NCBI GenBank assembly: GCA_050742455.1
Contig: JBOGIG010000067.1
Span: 1 to 47,939 of the forward strand
DNA: 47,939 nucleotides
Source of the DNA: JBOGIG01 sp050742455
GTDB taxonomy: Bacteria > Actinomycetota > Acidimicrobiia > Acidimicrobiales > JBOGIG01
Direction: 5' to 3'
Part shown: positions 8,391-15,345 of the stretch, piece by piece
Layout: every line of letters begins with the position of its first letter
Numbering within the stretch: the stretch's first letter is position 1
Made by a program: the position numbers and the translations under genes
The notes under the pieces: generated by a model
Seen by the model: the letters and a program-made list of their open reading frames with translations, nothing else
Database searches by the model: none
What the model was told of the DNA's origin: nothing

Positions 8391-9680
8391 TCAGCGGAGC
8401 CGATAGGTGAGCGGACAGGGATCGGCGGCCCGGGCCACCCCGCCGATCTGAGCCGGCACCGGACCGGGCCGCCCAACCCAGCCTGGCTCGAGCTCGAATC
8501 TGCTCAGTAGCCGGATAACAGCGGTCGTCATGGCCGCCAGGGAGAATGGCTGGGCCGGGCAGGTATGCCGACCATGTCCGAATGCGGTGACAAGTTCAGT
8601 GGCGGCCAACCCCGACCCGTCAGCCAGCCGGCGACGGTTCCAGCGATCGGGGTTCCATTTATCAAGGCCCGGTGCTGCCGTGGTGTTGGTAAGAGGGAGC
8701 AGGGTGGCGATAGTGATCCCGGGGGCAACGTCATACCTGGTGACACCGTCACTGAATTCGACTGGCGCCAGGACGTATCGGGCCATGATCGAGCGCTGGG
8801 CCAGTCTGATGGATTCCAACATGCACTGTTCGGTCCGAGCCCTGTCACCGCCGAGCACCGAAGGTTGAGCCTGGGGATTGTCCACAAGATCGACCAGCGC
8901 CCATCCGAGGGCGGCGAACAGGTTCGACATGGAAGCGATGTGTAAAAGCACGACGTCGTGGGCCACGCCGATTCGCATCGCTTCGCCGGATTCATCGGCC
9001 CAGGCGGAGACGATACGGCTAAACAAGGGATGGTCACCCTCGGATCCCGCCAGGAGATCAATGGCACAGCCGAGCAACTGGCCGACCTGTTGGAGGGCAG
9101 CTCTCTCAGCTGCCTTGCCCGACGCCGTCACTGCCGCCATGGCGTCGGGATGCACGAAAGAGTCGGATCCATCAAGGGTGTCGAAGGCCAGAGCCAGTTG
9201 GGAGAAAACCGGGCCGTCGGCCGAACCTGGACCTCCCCATGAGGCCATTCCTATCCGGTGACCGAGCCGGCGGGTCAGGTCGAATACATCCACGGCACCG
9301 CCGCTTCCCATTTCTTCAAACGTTGAATCGAGAGCCCTGTCCACATTGGCCAGATAACAGGCCACATCCTCCCTGCCGAAGAGTTCGTGGGGAAGGGTTC
9401 GCCTCCCGACGAAGACTTCGTCGGGAATCTTGCGCCGCAACATCCTCCAATCGGCCACACCCTTGGCTGCCTTGTCCTCAGTCAGGGCGTAAAAGGCGGA
9501 CACACCTTGTGGAGAAAAGGTGAACAGGTAGCGGTCGTCCCCGCTGTCAACGACGAAGGTGTCGCCGTGATCGGTGCGGGCCCTGGCCAGGGTATCGACC
9601 GCATTGTCAACCGGTAAATCCCAGGGCAGCCCTACTCCGCCGGCCACCGGGGGCATCGGGGAGATCTCGGGGAAGCCCAT
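8391..9680 (-). CDS. Cytochrome P450, CYP7/CYP8-like I-helix
   Basis: The protein has 429 aa. The heme ligand is C374 in FGHGRHTCPA (367-376), which fits FxxGxxxC but has Ala where Gly usually follows. The ExxR of the K helix is E289-R292 (ESIR). In the I helix the usual (A/G)Gx(D/E)T oxygen-activation motif is missing: the segment reads HIASMSNLFAALGW (247-260), with N253 at the place of the Thr. Asn at this place is known from the CYP7/CYP8 clan (sterol 7-alpha-hydroxylase, prostacyclin synthase), and the flanking ASxxN...W spacing also agrees. Substrate and redox partner are unknown. The gene is divergent from an SRPBCC protein and an SDR, with a palindrome between them. Confidence 0.85.
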   Translation of the reverse strand: MGFPEISPMPPVAGGVGLPWDLPVDNAVDTLARARTDHGDTFVVDSGDDRYLFTFSPQGVSAFYALTEDKAAKGVADWRMLRRKIPDEVFVGRRTLPHELFGREDVACYLANVDRALDSTFEEMGSGGAVDVFDLTRRLGHRIGMASWGGPGSADGPVFSQLALAFDTLDGSDSFVHPDAMAAVTASGKAAERAALQQVGQLLGCAIDLLAGSEGDHPLFSRIVSAWADESGEAMRIGVAHDVVLLHIASMSNLFAALGWALVDLVDNPQAQPSVLGGDRARTEQCMLESIRLAQRSIMARYVLAPVEFSDGVTRYDVAPGITIATLLPLTNTTAAPGLDKWNPDRWNRRRLADGSGLAATELVTAFGHGRHTCPAQPFSLAAMTTAVIRLLSRFELEPGWVGRPGPVPAQIGGVARAADPCPLTYRLR

Positions 9681-9692
9681 CCCGAGAGGATG

Positions 9693-9711
9693 TCACAGTC
9701 CTTCACTGTGA
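9693..9711. promoter_or_regulatory. Palindrome in the P450/SRPBCC divergent region
   Basis: TCACAGT-CCTTC-ACTGTGA is a perfect 7-bp inverted repeat with a 5-bp spacer, 13 bp upstream of the P450 start. It is likely an operator for a dimeric repressor, or it forms a hairpin in the P450 leader. No regulator gene is adjacent. A TAGGCT box (9749-9754) 9 nt before the SRPBCC start is a candidate -10. Confidence 0.5.
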
Positions 9712-9763
9712 ACATGGCATCGGACCCTGCCCGGGTGATTAGAAACGTTAGGCTTGCTCGGCA

Positions 9764-10228
9764 ATGACACAGAGCACCGACGTAGAGACGGTAGAGCGGA
9801 CGATCGCCTCTCCCCCCGAGGCCATATTCGAACTCTTGGTGGACCCTAGGCGTCACCGAGATATTGACGGCTCGGGAACAGTGCGCCAGGCAAAAGGGGA
9901 GCCAGGTCGACTCGAACTGGGGAGCCGGTTCGGGATGTCCATGAGAATGGGGGTTCCCTACTCGATGGTGAGCACGGTCATCGAGTATGAGGAAAACCGC
10001 CGCATCGCCTGGCAGACGCGGGGACCGACAGCCATCGGCCGCATGGTGGGAGGGCGCATCTGGCGCTACGAGCTCGAGCCCACCGACAACGGCACTTTGG
10101 TGCGGGAGAGCTGGGACATCTCGCAGGAGTCCGCCATCACCAAGCCAATGGTCAAGATGGCCGGAGCCACCACCCGCAAGAACATGGCTGCCACCCTGGA
10201 GCGGATCGAGAAGCTGGTGGCCCGTTGA
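9764..10228 (+). CDS. SRPBCC family (polyketide cyclase/dehydrase-like) protein
   Basis: This 154-aa protein fits the START/SRPBCC helix-grip fold. VERTIASPPEAIFELLVDPRRHRDIDGSGTV is the typical first strand and helix pair; the middle has FGMSMRMGVPYSMVSTVIEYEENRRIAWQTRG, and a long C-terminal helix follows. Such proteins bind hydrophobic ligands in a deep cavity, as cyclases, lipid carriers or co-chaperones. The ATG at 9764 has no Shine-Dalgarno sequence, but TAGGCT 9 nt upstream allows a very short leader. An SDR follows after 73 bp on the same strand, and a P450 diverges, so a shared role in a lipid or steroid-like pathway is plausible but unproven. Confidence 0.75.
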   Translation: MTQSTDVETVERTIASPPEAIFELLVDPRRHRDIDGSGTVRQAKGEPGRLELGSRFGMSMRMGVPYSMVSTVIEYEENRRIAWQTRGPTAIGRMVGGRIWRYELEPTDNGTLVRESWDISQESAITKPMVKMAGATTRKNMAATLERIEKLVAR

Positions 10229-10301
10229 GGGGACTGAGGATCCGACCGGGTCGAAAGGCCGATTCGAGCACCGTCGTGGCGGGGACGGGTCGTTTCGGGC
10301 C

Positions 10302-11114
10302 ATGACCTTGCCGGCGCCCGGGCCAGACCGGACTGCGGTCGTCACCGGTGCGTCGTCGGGCATAGGAGAAGCGCTGGCGCGGGATCTGGCCCATCGGGGC
10401 CACGGCGTCACCCTGGTGGCCCGTCGGGCCGAGGTGCTGAGCCGTCTTGCCACCGAGCTGTCCGCCCTCGGCGTGCGGGCCGAAGTCCTGGCTCTTGATC
10501 TGTCGGACCGGGAGGAGCGGGCCAAGCTGCTCGATCGGGTCCAGGCCCTTGGGTTGGTGCCCGACATCCTGATCAACAACGCCGGGCTGTCCACTCTGGG
10601 CGCCATCGCCCGATGCGATCCAGGCGCCGAGATGAACATGATCGAAGTCGATGTGGTGGCCGTTGCCGACCTGTGCGGCCGCTTTGTCAACGGCATGGTC
10701 GAACGAGGGCGGGGGGCGGTGCTCAACGTTGCCTCAACGGCAGCCTTCCAGCCCCTTCCGGGTCAGACCGGCTACGGGGCGTGCAAGGCCTTCGTTCTTT
10801 CCTATACCAGGGGCCTGAGCGGTGAGTTGCGGGGCAGCGGTGTGAGCGCCACTGTCCTGTGTCCTGGCCCGGTGGACACTGGCTTTGGCGAGGCCGCTGG
10901 ATTTTCCAAGCAGGACGCCGATGCAGCCCTACCGGCCTTCATGTGGGAAAGCCCCCAAGCCGTGGCTCGGGTCGGTCTCGATGCCCTGGACAAGGGCCAA
11001 GTGGTGGCCATTCCCGGAGCGGTCAACCGGGCCGCGGCCATGGTGGCCCATCTGACTCCCAAGCGACTCCTCGTTCCCCTCATCGCCGGTCGGCACCCAG
11101 GATTGAAGGACTGA
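10302..11114 (+). CDS. Short-chain dehydrogenase/reductase (classical SDR)
   Basis: The protein has 270 aa from the ATG at 10302; a longer frame upstream overlaps the SRPBCC gene and has no SDR similarity. The Rossmann cofactor motif is TGASSGIG near residue 14, followed by NNAG, a catalytic Ser in NVASTAAF, and YGACK with the active-site Tyr and Lys. The arginine-rich turn VARRAE suggests NADP(H) preference. The C-terminal region (MVAHLTPKRLLVPL) is hydrophobic, as in SDRs of the DltE/YqjQ type that act on lipid-like substrates. Its TGA overlaps the probable start of the mobA-like gene. Confidence 0.85.
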   Translation: MTLPAPGPDRTAVVTGASSGIGEALARDLAHRGHGVTLVARRAEVLSRLATELSALGVRAEVLALDLSDREERAKLLDRVQALGLVPDILINNAGLSTLGAIARCDPGAEMNMIEVDVVAVADLCGRFVNGMVERGRGAVLNVASTAAFQPLPGQTGYGACKAFVLSYTRGLSGELRGSGVSATVLCPGPVDTGFGEAAGFSKQDADAALPAFMWESPQAVARVGLDALDKGQVVAIPGAVNRAAAMVAHLTPKRLLVPLIAGRHPGLKD

Positions 11115-11698
11115 AGATACCTCGCCCCCAATCACCCGCCGGACTGCTGTTGACGGGCGGAACCAGCCGCCGTATGGGCCAGGACAAGGCGTCGATGGTC
11201 ATCGAAGGTCAAGTGAGCGCGCGTCGCATCGGCGCCCTCCTCGCCGGTGTGGCTCATCCGGCCCTGGAAGTCGGTCCCGGTCACTCCGATCTGGAGGTGG
11301 TGGGGGAGCACAATCCAGGCCAGGGTCCCTTGGTAGCCGTCGCCGAAGGCTGGGAGGCCTTGGTCCGAACCGGCCATGGCGGAGACGTGCTTGTGGTGGC
11401 TTGCGATTTGGTCTTTCTGACTCGCCGACTGCTGGTGTGGTTGTCCAACCGACCTGAATCAGGATCGGTGATCCCCGTCGTGGAGGGGCGCCCCCAGCCC
11501 TTGTGCGCCCGATGGTCCCCGACCGATCTTGACCGGCTGGTTGGTCTGGTCCAGGGCGGCCACCGATCGTTCAAGTCCGCCTATGATCATTGCCCCATCA
11601 CCTTCCTCGATGAGCAGGAATGGGGACACGCAGCTCAGGCGATCGACTTCGCCGACGTGGATTCCCCAGAGGACCTGCACCGCCTCGGCCTGGGCTGA
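11111..11698 (+). CDS. mobA: Molybdenum cofactor guanylyltransferase (MobA-like)
   Basis: About 195 aa. GLLLTGGTSRRMGQDKA is the nucleotide-binding signature of MobA and related NTP transferases, and VVACDLVFL is the metal-binding Asp segment. MobA attaches GMP to molybdopterin to make the guanine dinucleotide form used by formate dehydrogenases, which fits the fdhD gene next to it. The start is uncertain: no ATG, GTG or TTG lies in the right place. The reading frame can open at CTG 11111, whose TG overlaps the SDR stop (CTGA), or at ATT 11102. An upstream GTG near 10941 would add over 50 residues without similarity. Coupling to SDR translation is likely. MobA-like MocA is a less likely alternative. 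Confidence 0.72.
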   Translation: MKIPRPQSPAGLLLTGGTSRRMGQDKASMVIEGQVSARRIGALLAGVAHPALEVGPGHSDLEVVGEHNPGQGPLVAVAEGWEALVRTGHGGDVLVVACDLVFLTRRLLVWLSNRPESGSVIPVVEGRPQPLCARWSPTDLDRLVGLVQGGHRSFKSAYDHCPITFLDEQEWGHAAQAIDFADVDSPEDLHRLGLG

Positions 11699-11747
11699 TC
11701 CGCGATAGCCCCGGTTTGTTACCGACTCAGGTCGGGTCGAACTCCAT

Positions 11748-11753
11748 TAGTCT
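11748..11753 (+). promoter_or_regulatory. -10 box of a leaderless fdhD promoter
   Basis: TAGTCT matches the actinobacterial TANNNT -10 and ends 7 nt before the fdhD ATG at 11761. No Shine-Dalgarno sequence is present. Transcription should start at or within one base of the ATG, so fdhD can be expressed separately from mobA. Confidence 0.5.
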
Positions 11754-11760
11754 TTGTCTG

Positions 11761-12651
11761 ATGGGTCGGGTGACCACCGAGCGACTTGTGCAGCGACGCT
11801 TGTTGGGAAGCGAACCTACCCGCCAGCCCGATGTGCTGGCCGTGGAGGAACCACTGGAACTACGAATTCACGGCCGTTCTCTGGCCGTGACCATGCGTAC
11901 TCCGGGTGATGACTTCGACCTGGCCGCGGGCTTTTTGGTCAGCGAGGGTGTCGTGGCCGGTAGCGAAGAGCTGGCCTCCATGCGCTATTGCGCCGGAACC
12001 GAGGACGACGGGATCAACCGTTACAACCTTTTGGATCTGGTGCTGGCCCCCGGGGTTGCCCCCCCGGCCCCGGGTGTGGAACGGGCATTTCTCACTACCA
12101 GCTCCTGTGGACTGTGCGGCAAGGCCACCATCGATGCCGTGCGGACCAGGTCGCGCTTCGATCTGGAGGCCGATGCCACACGGGTGGATCCCGCCTGGAT
12201 CGCCGGCCTGCCTGAGCAACTGAGGGCGGCCCAGGCGGTGTTCGAAAAGACCGGAGGGCTGCACGGCGCTGCGCTGTTCGACGCTACCAGTGGTGAGCTC
12301 TTGGCCATCCGGGAGGATGTGGGGCGGCACAATGCCGTGGACAAGGTGATCGGCTGGGCCTTTCGCCAGGGCCGCCTTCCCTTGAAGGCAACGGTGCTGC
12401 TGGTGTCGGGCCGGGCCTCGTTCGAACTGGTGCAGAAGGCCTACATGGCCGGGATTCCCTTCCTGGCCGCGGTGTCGGCGCCCTCTTCGCTCGCCGTCGA
12501 CCTCGCCCTCGAGTCGGGGATGACGCTTATCGGCTTCCTCCGTTCTCCGTCCATGGTGGTCTACTCGGGAGAGCGACGTTTGGCGGAGCCAGGCAACCAC
12601 AACGTCAATGAAACCGCGCCGGTGGGGGGAAAGGTCCAGGGATCAGGCTAA
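11761..12651 (+). CDS. fdhD: Formate dehydrogenase accessory sulfurtransferase FdhD
   Basis: The protein has 296 aa. FdhD moves sulfur from a cysteine desulfurase to the molybdenum (or tungsten) bis-MGD cofactor before it enters formate dehydrogenase. The catalytic CxxC is in TTSSCGLCGKATID, and the family hallmark REDVGRHNAVDKVIG is intact, as is the GRASFELVQKAYMAGIP segment. The ATG at 11761 is chosen because a -10 box sits 7 nt upstream and the N-terminus then matches the family; a longer frame overlaps mobA. With mobA next to it, this indicates a molybdenum-dependent formate dehydrogenase elsewhere in the genome; none is in the window. Confidence 0.92.
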   Translation: MGRVTTERLVQRRLLGSEPTRQPDVLAVEEPLELRIHGRSLAVTMRTPGDDFDLAAGFLVSEGVVAGSEELASMRYCAGTEDDGINRYNLLDLVLAPGVAPPAPGVERAFLTTSSCGLCGKATIDAVRTRSRFDLEADATRVDPAWIAGLPEQLRAAQAVFEKTGGLHGAALFDATSGELLAIREDVGRHNAVDKVIGWAFRQGRLPLKATVLLVSGRASFELVQKAYMAGIPFLAAVSAPSSLAVDLALESGMTLIGFLRSPSMVVYSGERRLAEPGNHNVNETAPVGGKVQGSG

Positions 12652-12717
12652 ACCGGCGCGCCGCCCGATCAAGTCGGAGGGGGTGGGCGATGGGCCGGAA
12701 CCAGCCAGTCGACGCGC

Positions 12718-12723
12718 TACTTT
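12718..12723 (+). promoter_or_regulatory. -10 box of a leaderless promoter for the HiPIP-like gene
   Basis: TACTTT fits TANNNT and is separated by 6 nt from the GTG at 12730. There is no ribosome binding site. The spacing supports that GTG as both transcription and translation start. Confidence 0.5.
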
Positions 12724-12729
12724 GCTCAC

Positions 12730-12975
12730 GTGTCCGACTATGTGATCCCCGAACCTGAACCAAAGGAAATCGACGAGAAGATCTCGATCGAATTGCGCCA
12801 CCTCGCCTCGAATGCGGTGCTCAAGGGCAAGCCCTCGGGGCAAGAGAAGTGCGAGAACTGTCGCTTCTACCTGGAGCCATACGCCGAGGTGTCGTACTGC
12901 TGGCACCCCAAGCTCCGGATTCTGGTTGGATCCGAGTGGTGGTGCCAATGGTGGGACCCCATTCCAAACGAGTAG
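12730..12975 (+). CDS. Small HiPIP-like iron-sulfur protein
   Basis: This 81-aa protein has four cysteines at 41, 44, 57 and 72: C-x2-C-R-F-Y-L, then YCWHP, then EWWCQWW. In high-potential iron-sulfur proteins (HiPIP) the 4Fe-4S ligands follow C-x2-C-x(about 16)-C-x(about 13)-C, with an aromatic after the second Cys and a GWC-x2-W end. The spacing here (2, 12, 14) and the terminal WC-x2-W agree well. Residues 1-40 are charged and lack a signal peptide, so unlike classic HiPIPs it would be cytoplasmic. It lies between fdhD and an aldehyde dehydrogenase. A zinc ribbon is the main alternative. I know no specific named homologue. Confidence 0.6.
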   Translation: MSDYVIPEPEPKEIDEKISIELRHLASNAVLKGKPSGQEKCENCRFYLEPYAEVSYCWHPKLRILVGSEWWCQWWDPIPNE

Positions 12976-13024
12976 GCCAACCCCGAAGAGAACAGTCCGA
13001 TGCCGCGATAAGGAGCAGTACGAC

Positions 13025-14491
13025 ATGACCGATCCCCAGCACGAGTCCCGCTTGGTGGAGGCCACTCCCCGTCGCCTGCACATAGGCGGTGAGTGGCGGG
13101 ACGCCAACGGCGGCGGGACCTTCGCGGTGCAGGACCCGGCCACCGGACAGACACTTACCGAGGTGGCCAACGGAGATGCCAGTGACGCCCTGGACGCCCT
13201 GGCTGCGGCCGATGAGGCCCAGCCCGAGTGGGCGGCCACTCCGCCCCGCCGGCGGGGGGAGATCCTGCGACGCACCTATGAGGGATTGATGGCCCGGGCC
13301 GACGACCTGGCCCTGCTCATGACCCTGGAGATGGGCAAGCCGGTAGCCGACTCCCGCAGCGAGATCGCTTACGCAGCCGAGTTCTTCCGCTGGTTCTCCG
13401 AGGAGGCAGTCCGCATCGACGGTCGCTATACGGCAGAGCCCGGAGGCCGGGGTCGCCTGATGGTCATGCACCAGCCGGTCGGGCCCTGCCTTCTCATTGC
13501 TCCGTGGAACTTTCCTATGGCCATGGCCACCAGGAAACTAGGACCGGCTCTGGCCGCAGGTTGCACGGCGGTGGTCAAGCCCGCAGCTCTCACGCCGCTT
13601 TCCACCCTGGCCCTGGTCGAGATCCTGGTCGAGGCCGGCCTTCCTCCGGGAGTCGTGAATGTGGTTACCACCACTGACGCCGGTGGGACCACGGCGCCGT
13701 TGATCGGTGACCCTCGGCTGCGCAAGCTGTCCTTCACCGGCTCGACCCCCGTGGGCCGGAAGCTCATGGCAGCCGCCTCGGAACAGATATTGCGGGTGTC
13801 CATGGAATTGGGTGGCAACGCCCCATTCTTGGTATTCGCCGACGCCGACCTCGAGGCCGCCCTGGAGGGGGCTGTTCTGGCCAAGATGCGCAACATGGGC
13901 GAAGCGTGCACCTCGGCCAACCGGTTCTACGTCCACGAGTCGATCGCCGCGCCGTTCGCCCAAGGCCTGGCTGACCGCCTGGCATCCATGAAGGTGGGCC
14001 GGGGTACCGAGGAAGGGGTGGAGGTCGGGCCCCTCATCGAGGAAAAGGCCCGAACCAAGGTCGCAAAACTGGTGGAGGAAGCAACGGCCAAGGGCGCCAC
14101 CGTCCTCACCGGTGGCCATGCCCTGGATGGACCAGGCTACTTCTACGCCCCGACGGTGTTGAGCGAGATACCCGAGACGGCTGAGCTGTTGAGGGAGGAG
14201 ATCTTCGGCCCGGTGGCGCCGGTGGTTGCCTTCGCGGATGACGACGAGGCCATTGCCGGGGCCAATGCCACTGAATACGGACTGGTGGCTTACGCCTACA
14301 CCGCCAATCTGGACCGAGCCTTGCACGTGGCCGAAGCCCTGGAAGTGGGCATGGTAGGTCTGAACCAAGGCCTTGTATCCAATCCGGCTGCACCATTTGG
14401 CGGCGTCAAACAGTCGGGGATCGGACGGGAAGGGGGAGCCGAGGGCATCCACGAGTACCTGAGCGTGAAGTACGTGGCCCTGCACGTTTAG
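13025..14491 (+). CDS. NAD(P)-dependent aldehyde dehydrogenase, succinate-semialdehyde type
   Basis: The protein has 488 aa, the usual length. AAGGAG precedes the ATG at 13025. Visible motifs include APWNFPMAMATRKLGPALAAGCTAVVKPA (cofactor and Asn), FTGSTPVGR, the general-base Glu in MELGGNAPF, and the catalytic Cys in MGEACTSANRF. The C-terminal PFGGVKQSGIGREGG is typical of GabD-type succinate-semialdehyde dehydrogenases, which feed GABA or other C4 compounds into the TCA cycle. The substrate is inferred from overall resemblance only. The gene converges on the DsbA-like gene, with a short tandem repeat between them. Confidence 0.88.
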   Translation: MTDPQHESRLVEATPRRLHIGGEWRDANGGGTFAVQDPATGQTLTEVANGDASDALDALAAADEAQPEWAATPPRRRGEILRRTYEGLMARADDLALLMTLEMGKPVADSRSEIAYAAEFFRWFSEEAVRIDGRYTAEPGGRGRLMVMHQPVGPCLLIAPWNFPMAMATRKLGPALAAGCTAVVKPAALTPLSTLALVEILVEAGLPPGVVNVVTTTDAGGTTAPLIGDPRLRKLSFTGSTPVGRKLMAAASEQILRVSMELGGNAPFLVFADADLEAALEGAVLAKMRNMGEACTSANRFYVHESIAAPFAQGLADRLASMKVGRGTEEGVEVGPLIEEKARTKVAKLVEEATAKGATVLTGGHALDGPGYFYAPTVLSEIPETAELLREEIFGPVAPVVAFADDDEAIAGANATEYGLVAYAYTANLDRALHVAEALEVGMVGLNQGLVSNPAAPFGGVKQSGIGREGGAEGIHEYLSVKYVALHV

Positions 14492-14520
14492 GGACCAGGC
14501 ACCGCAGGTGAGGCGGGGAC

Positions 14521-14569
14521 CAGCGGCCAGGTCGAGACAGCGGTCAGGTCGAGACAGCGGTCAGGTCGG
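14521..14569. repeat. 17-bp tandem repeat at convergent 3' ends
   Basis: Two identical 17-bp units (GGTCGAGACAGCGGTCA) at 14530-14546 and 14547-14563 are flanked by partial copies on both sides. The second full unit contains the stop codon of the reverse-strand DsbA-like gene. The array sits between that gene and the forward aldehyde dehydrogenase. Confidence 0.85.
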
Positions 14570-15205
14570 ATTGGTGGCTATCAACGCCTTGGCCAAAGTT
14601 GTCGCGAACACTTCGACGGGCTGTGCGCCCGGGATCATGTACTTCCGGTCGAACAAGAAGAAAGGAACGCCGGTAACCCCGAGTTCCTCGGCTTCGGTCT
14701 CGTCGGAGCGAACCTCGGCGCCAAATGCCTCCCCATCGAGTACCTCGCTCACCTCTTCACTTGCGATACCGACATCGCCGGCCAAGCTGACCAAGGTGTC
14801 CGGGTCGCCTATGGACCGGCCCTCACCAAAATAGGCCGCCAGCATCCGCTCCTTCAATGCGCCCTGAAGCCCTGATTTCCGGGCCAGGTGCAACAGGCGG
14901 TGGGCGTCGAAGGTGTTACCCGACCTGGCCTGGTCCAAGTGAAGGTCCAGTCCTTCCTCGCCGGCCAGGGTAGTGAGACGAGCCTGAGCCTCCGTGGCCT
15001 GGTCCCTGGTAATGCCGTATTTGCGGGCCAATCCCTCCACCGGATCGCCCCCCCTTATCTTGGGGGCGCGAGGATCGAGTTCGAAGCTTCGCCACACCAC
15101 CTCAACCTTGCTGGAATCCTGGAACCCGTCAAGCGCCCTTTCGAAGCGCCGCTTTCCGATGTAGCACCACGGACAAACGACGTCTGACCAGATTTCGACT
15201 TTCAT
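14561..15205 (-). CDS. DsbA family oxidoreductase (FrnE-like)
   Basis: The protein has 214 aa. Residues 1-14 read MKVEIWSDVVCPWC, with the CPWC active site at 11-14 in a thioredoxin fold, followed by YIGKRRFERAL. The helical insertion and GVTGVPFFLFDRKYMIPGAQP (cis-Pro loop) match the FrnE/2-hydroxychromene-2-carboxylate isomerase branch. These proteins are cytoplasmic thiol-disulfide isomerases linked to stress resistance, or glutathione-linked isomerases. An ATG three codons upstream (15214) is a possible alternative start. The gene ends inside a 17-bp repeat array. Confidence 0.85.
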   Translation of the reverse strand: MKVEIWSDVVCPWCYIGKRRFERALDGFQDSSKVEVVWRSFELDPRAPKIRGGDPVEGLARKYGITRDQATEAQARLTTLAGEEGLDLHLDQARSGNTFDAHRLLHLARKSGLQGALKERMLAAYFGEGRSIGDPDTLVSLAGDVGIASEEVSEVLDGEAFGAEVRSDETEAEELGVTGVPFFLFDRKYMIPGAQPVEVFATTLAKALIATNPT

Positions 15206-15345
15206 ATCCACCATCCATATTTTCGTCCGTTGTCCATTGTCCCACTGGTGACAACCACGCAAGAATGTCGGTCAATCCCCGACCGCCGCCGGCGAAAAAT
15301 AGGTCGGGACTTGAGCAAGAGGGCGAAAGAGCCGAGGTAAATAAC

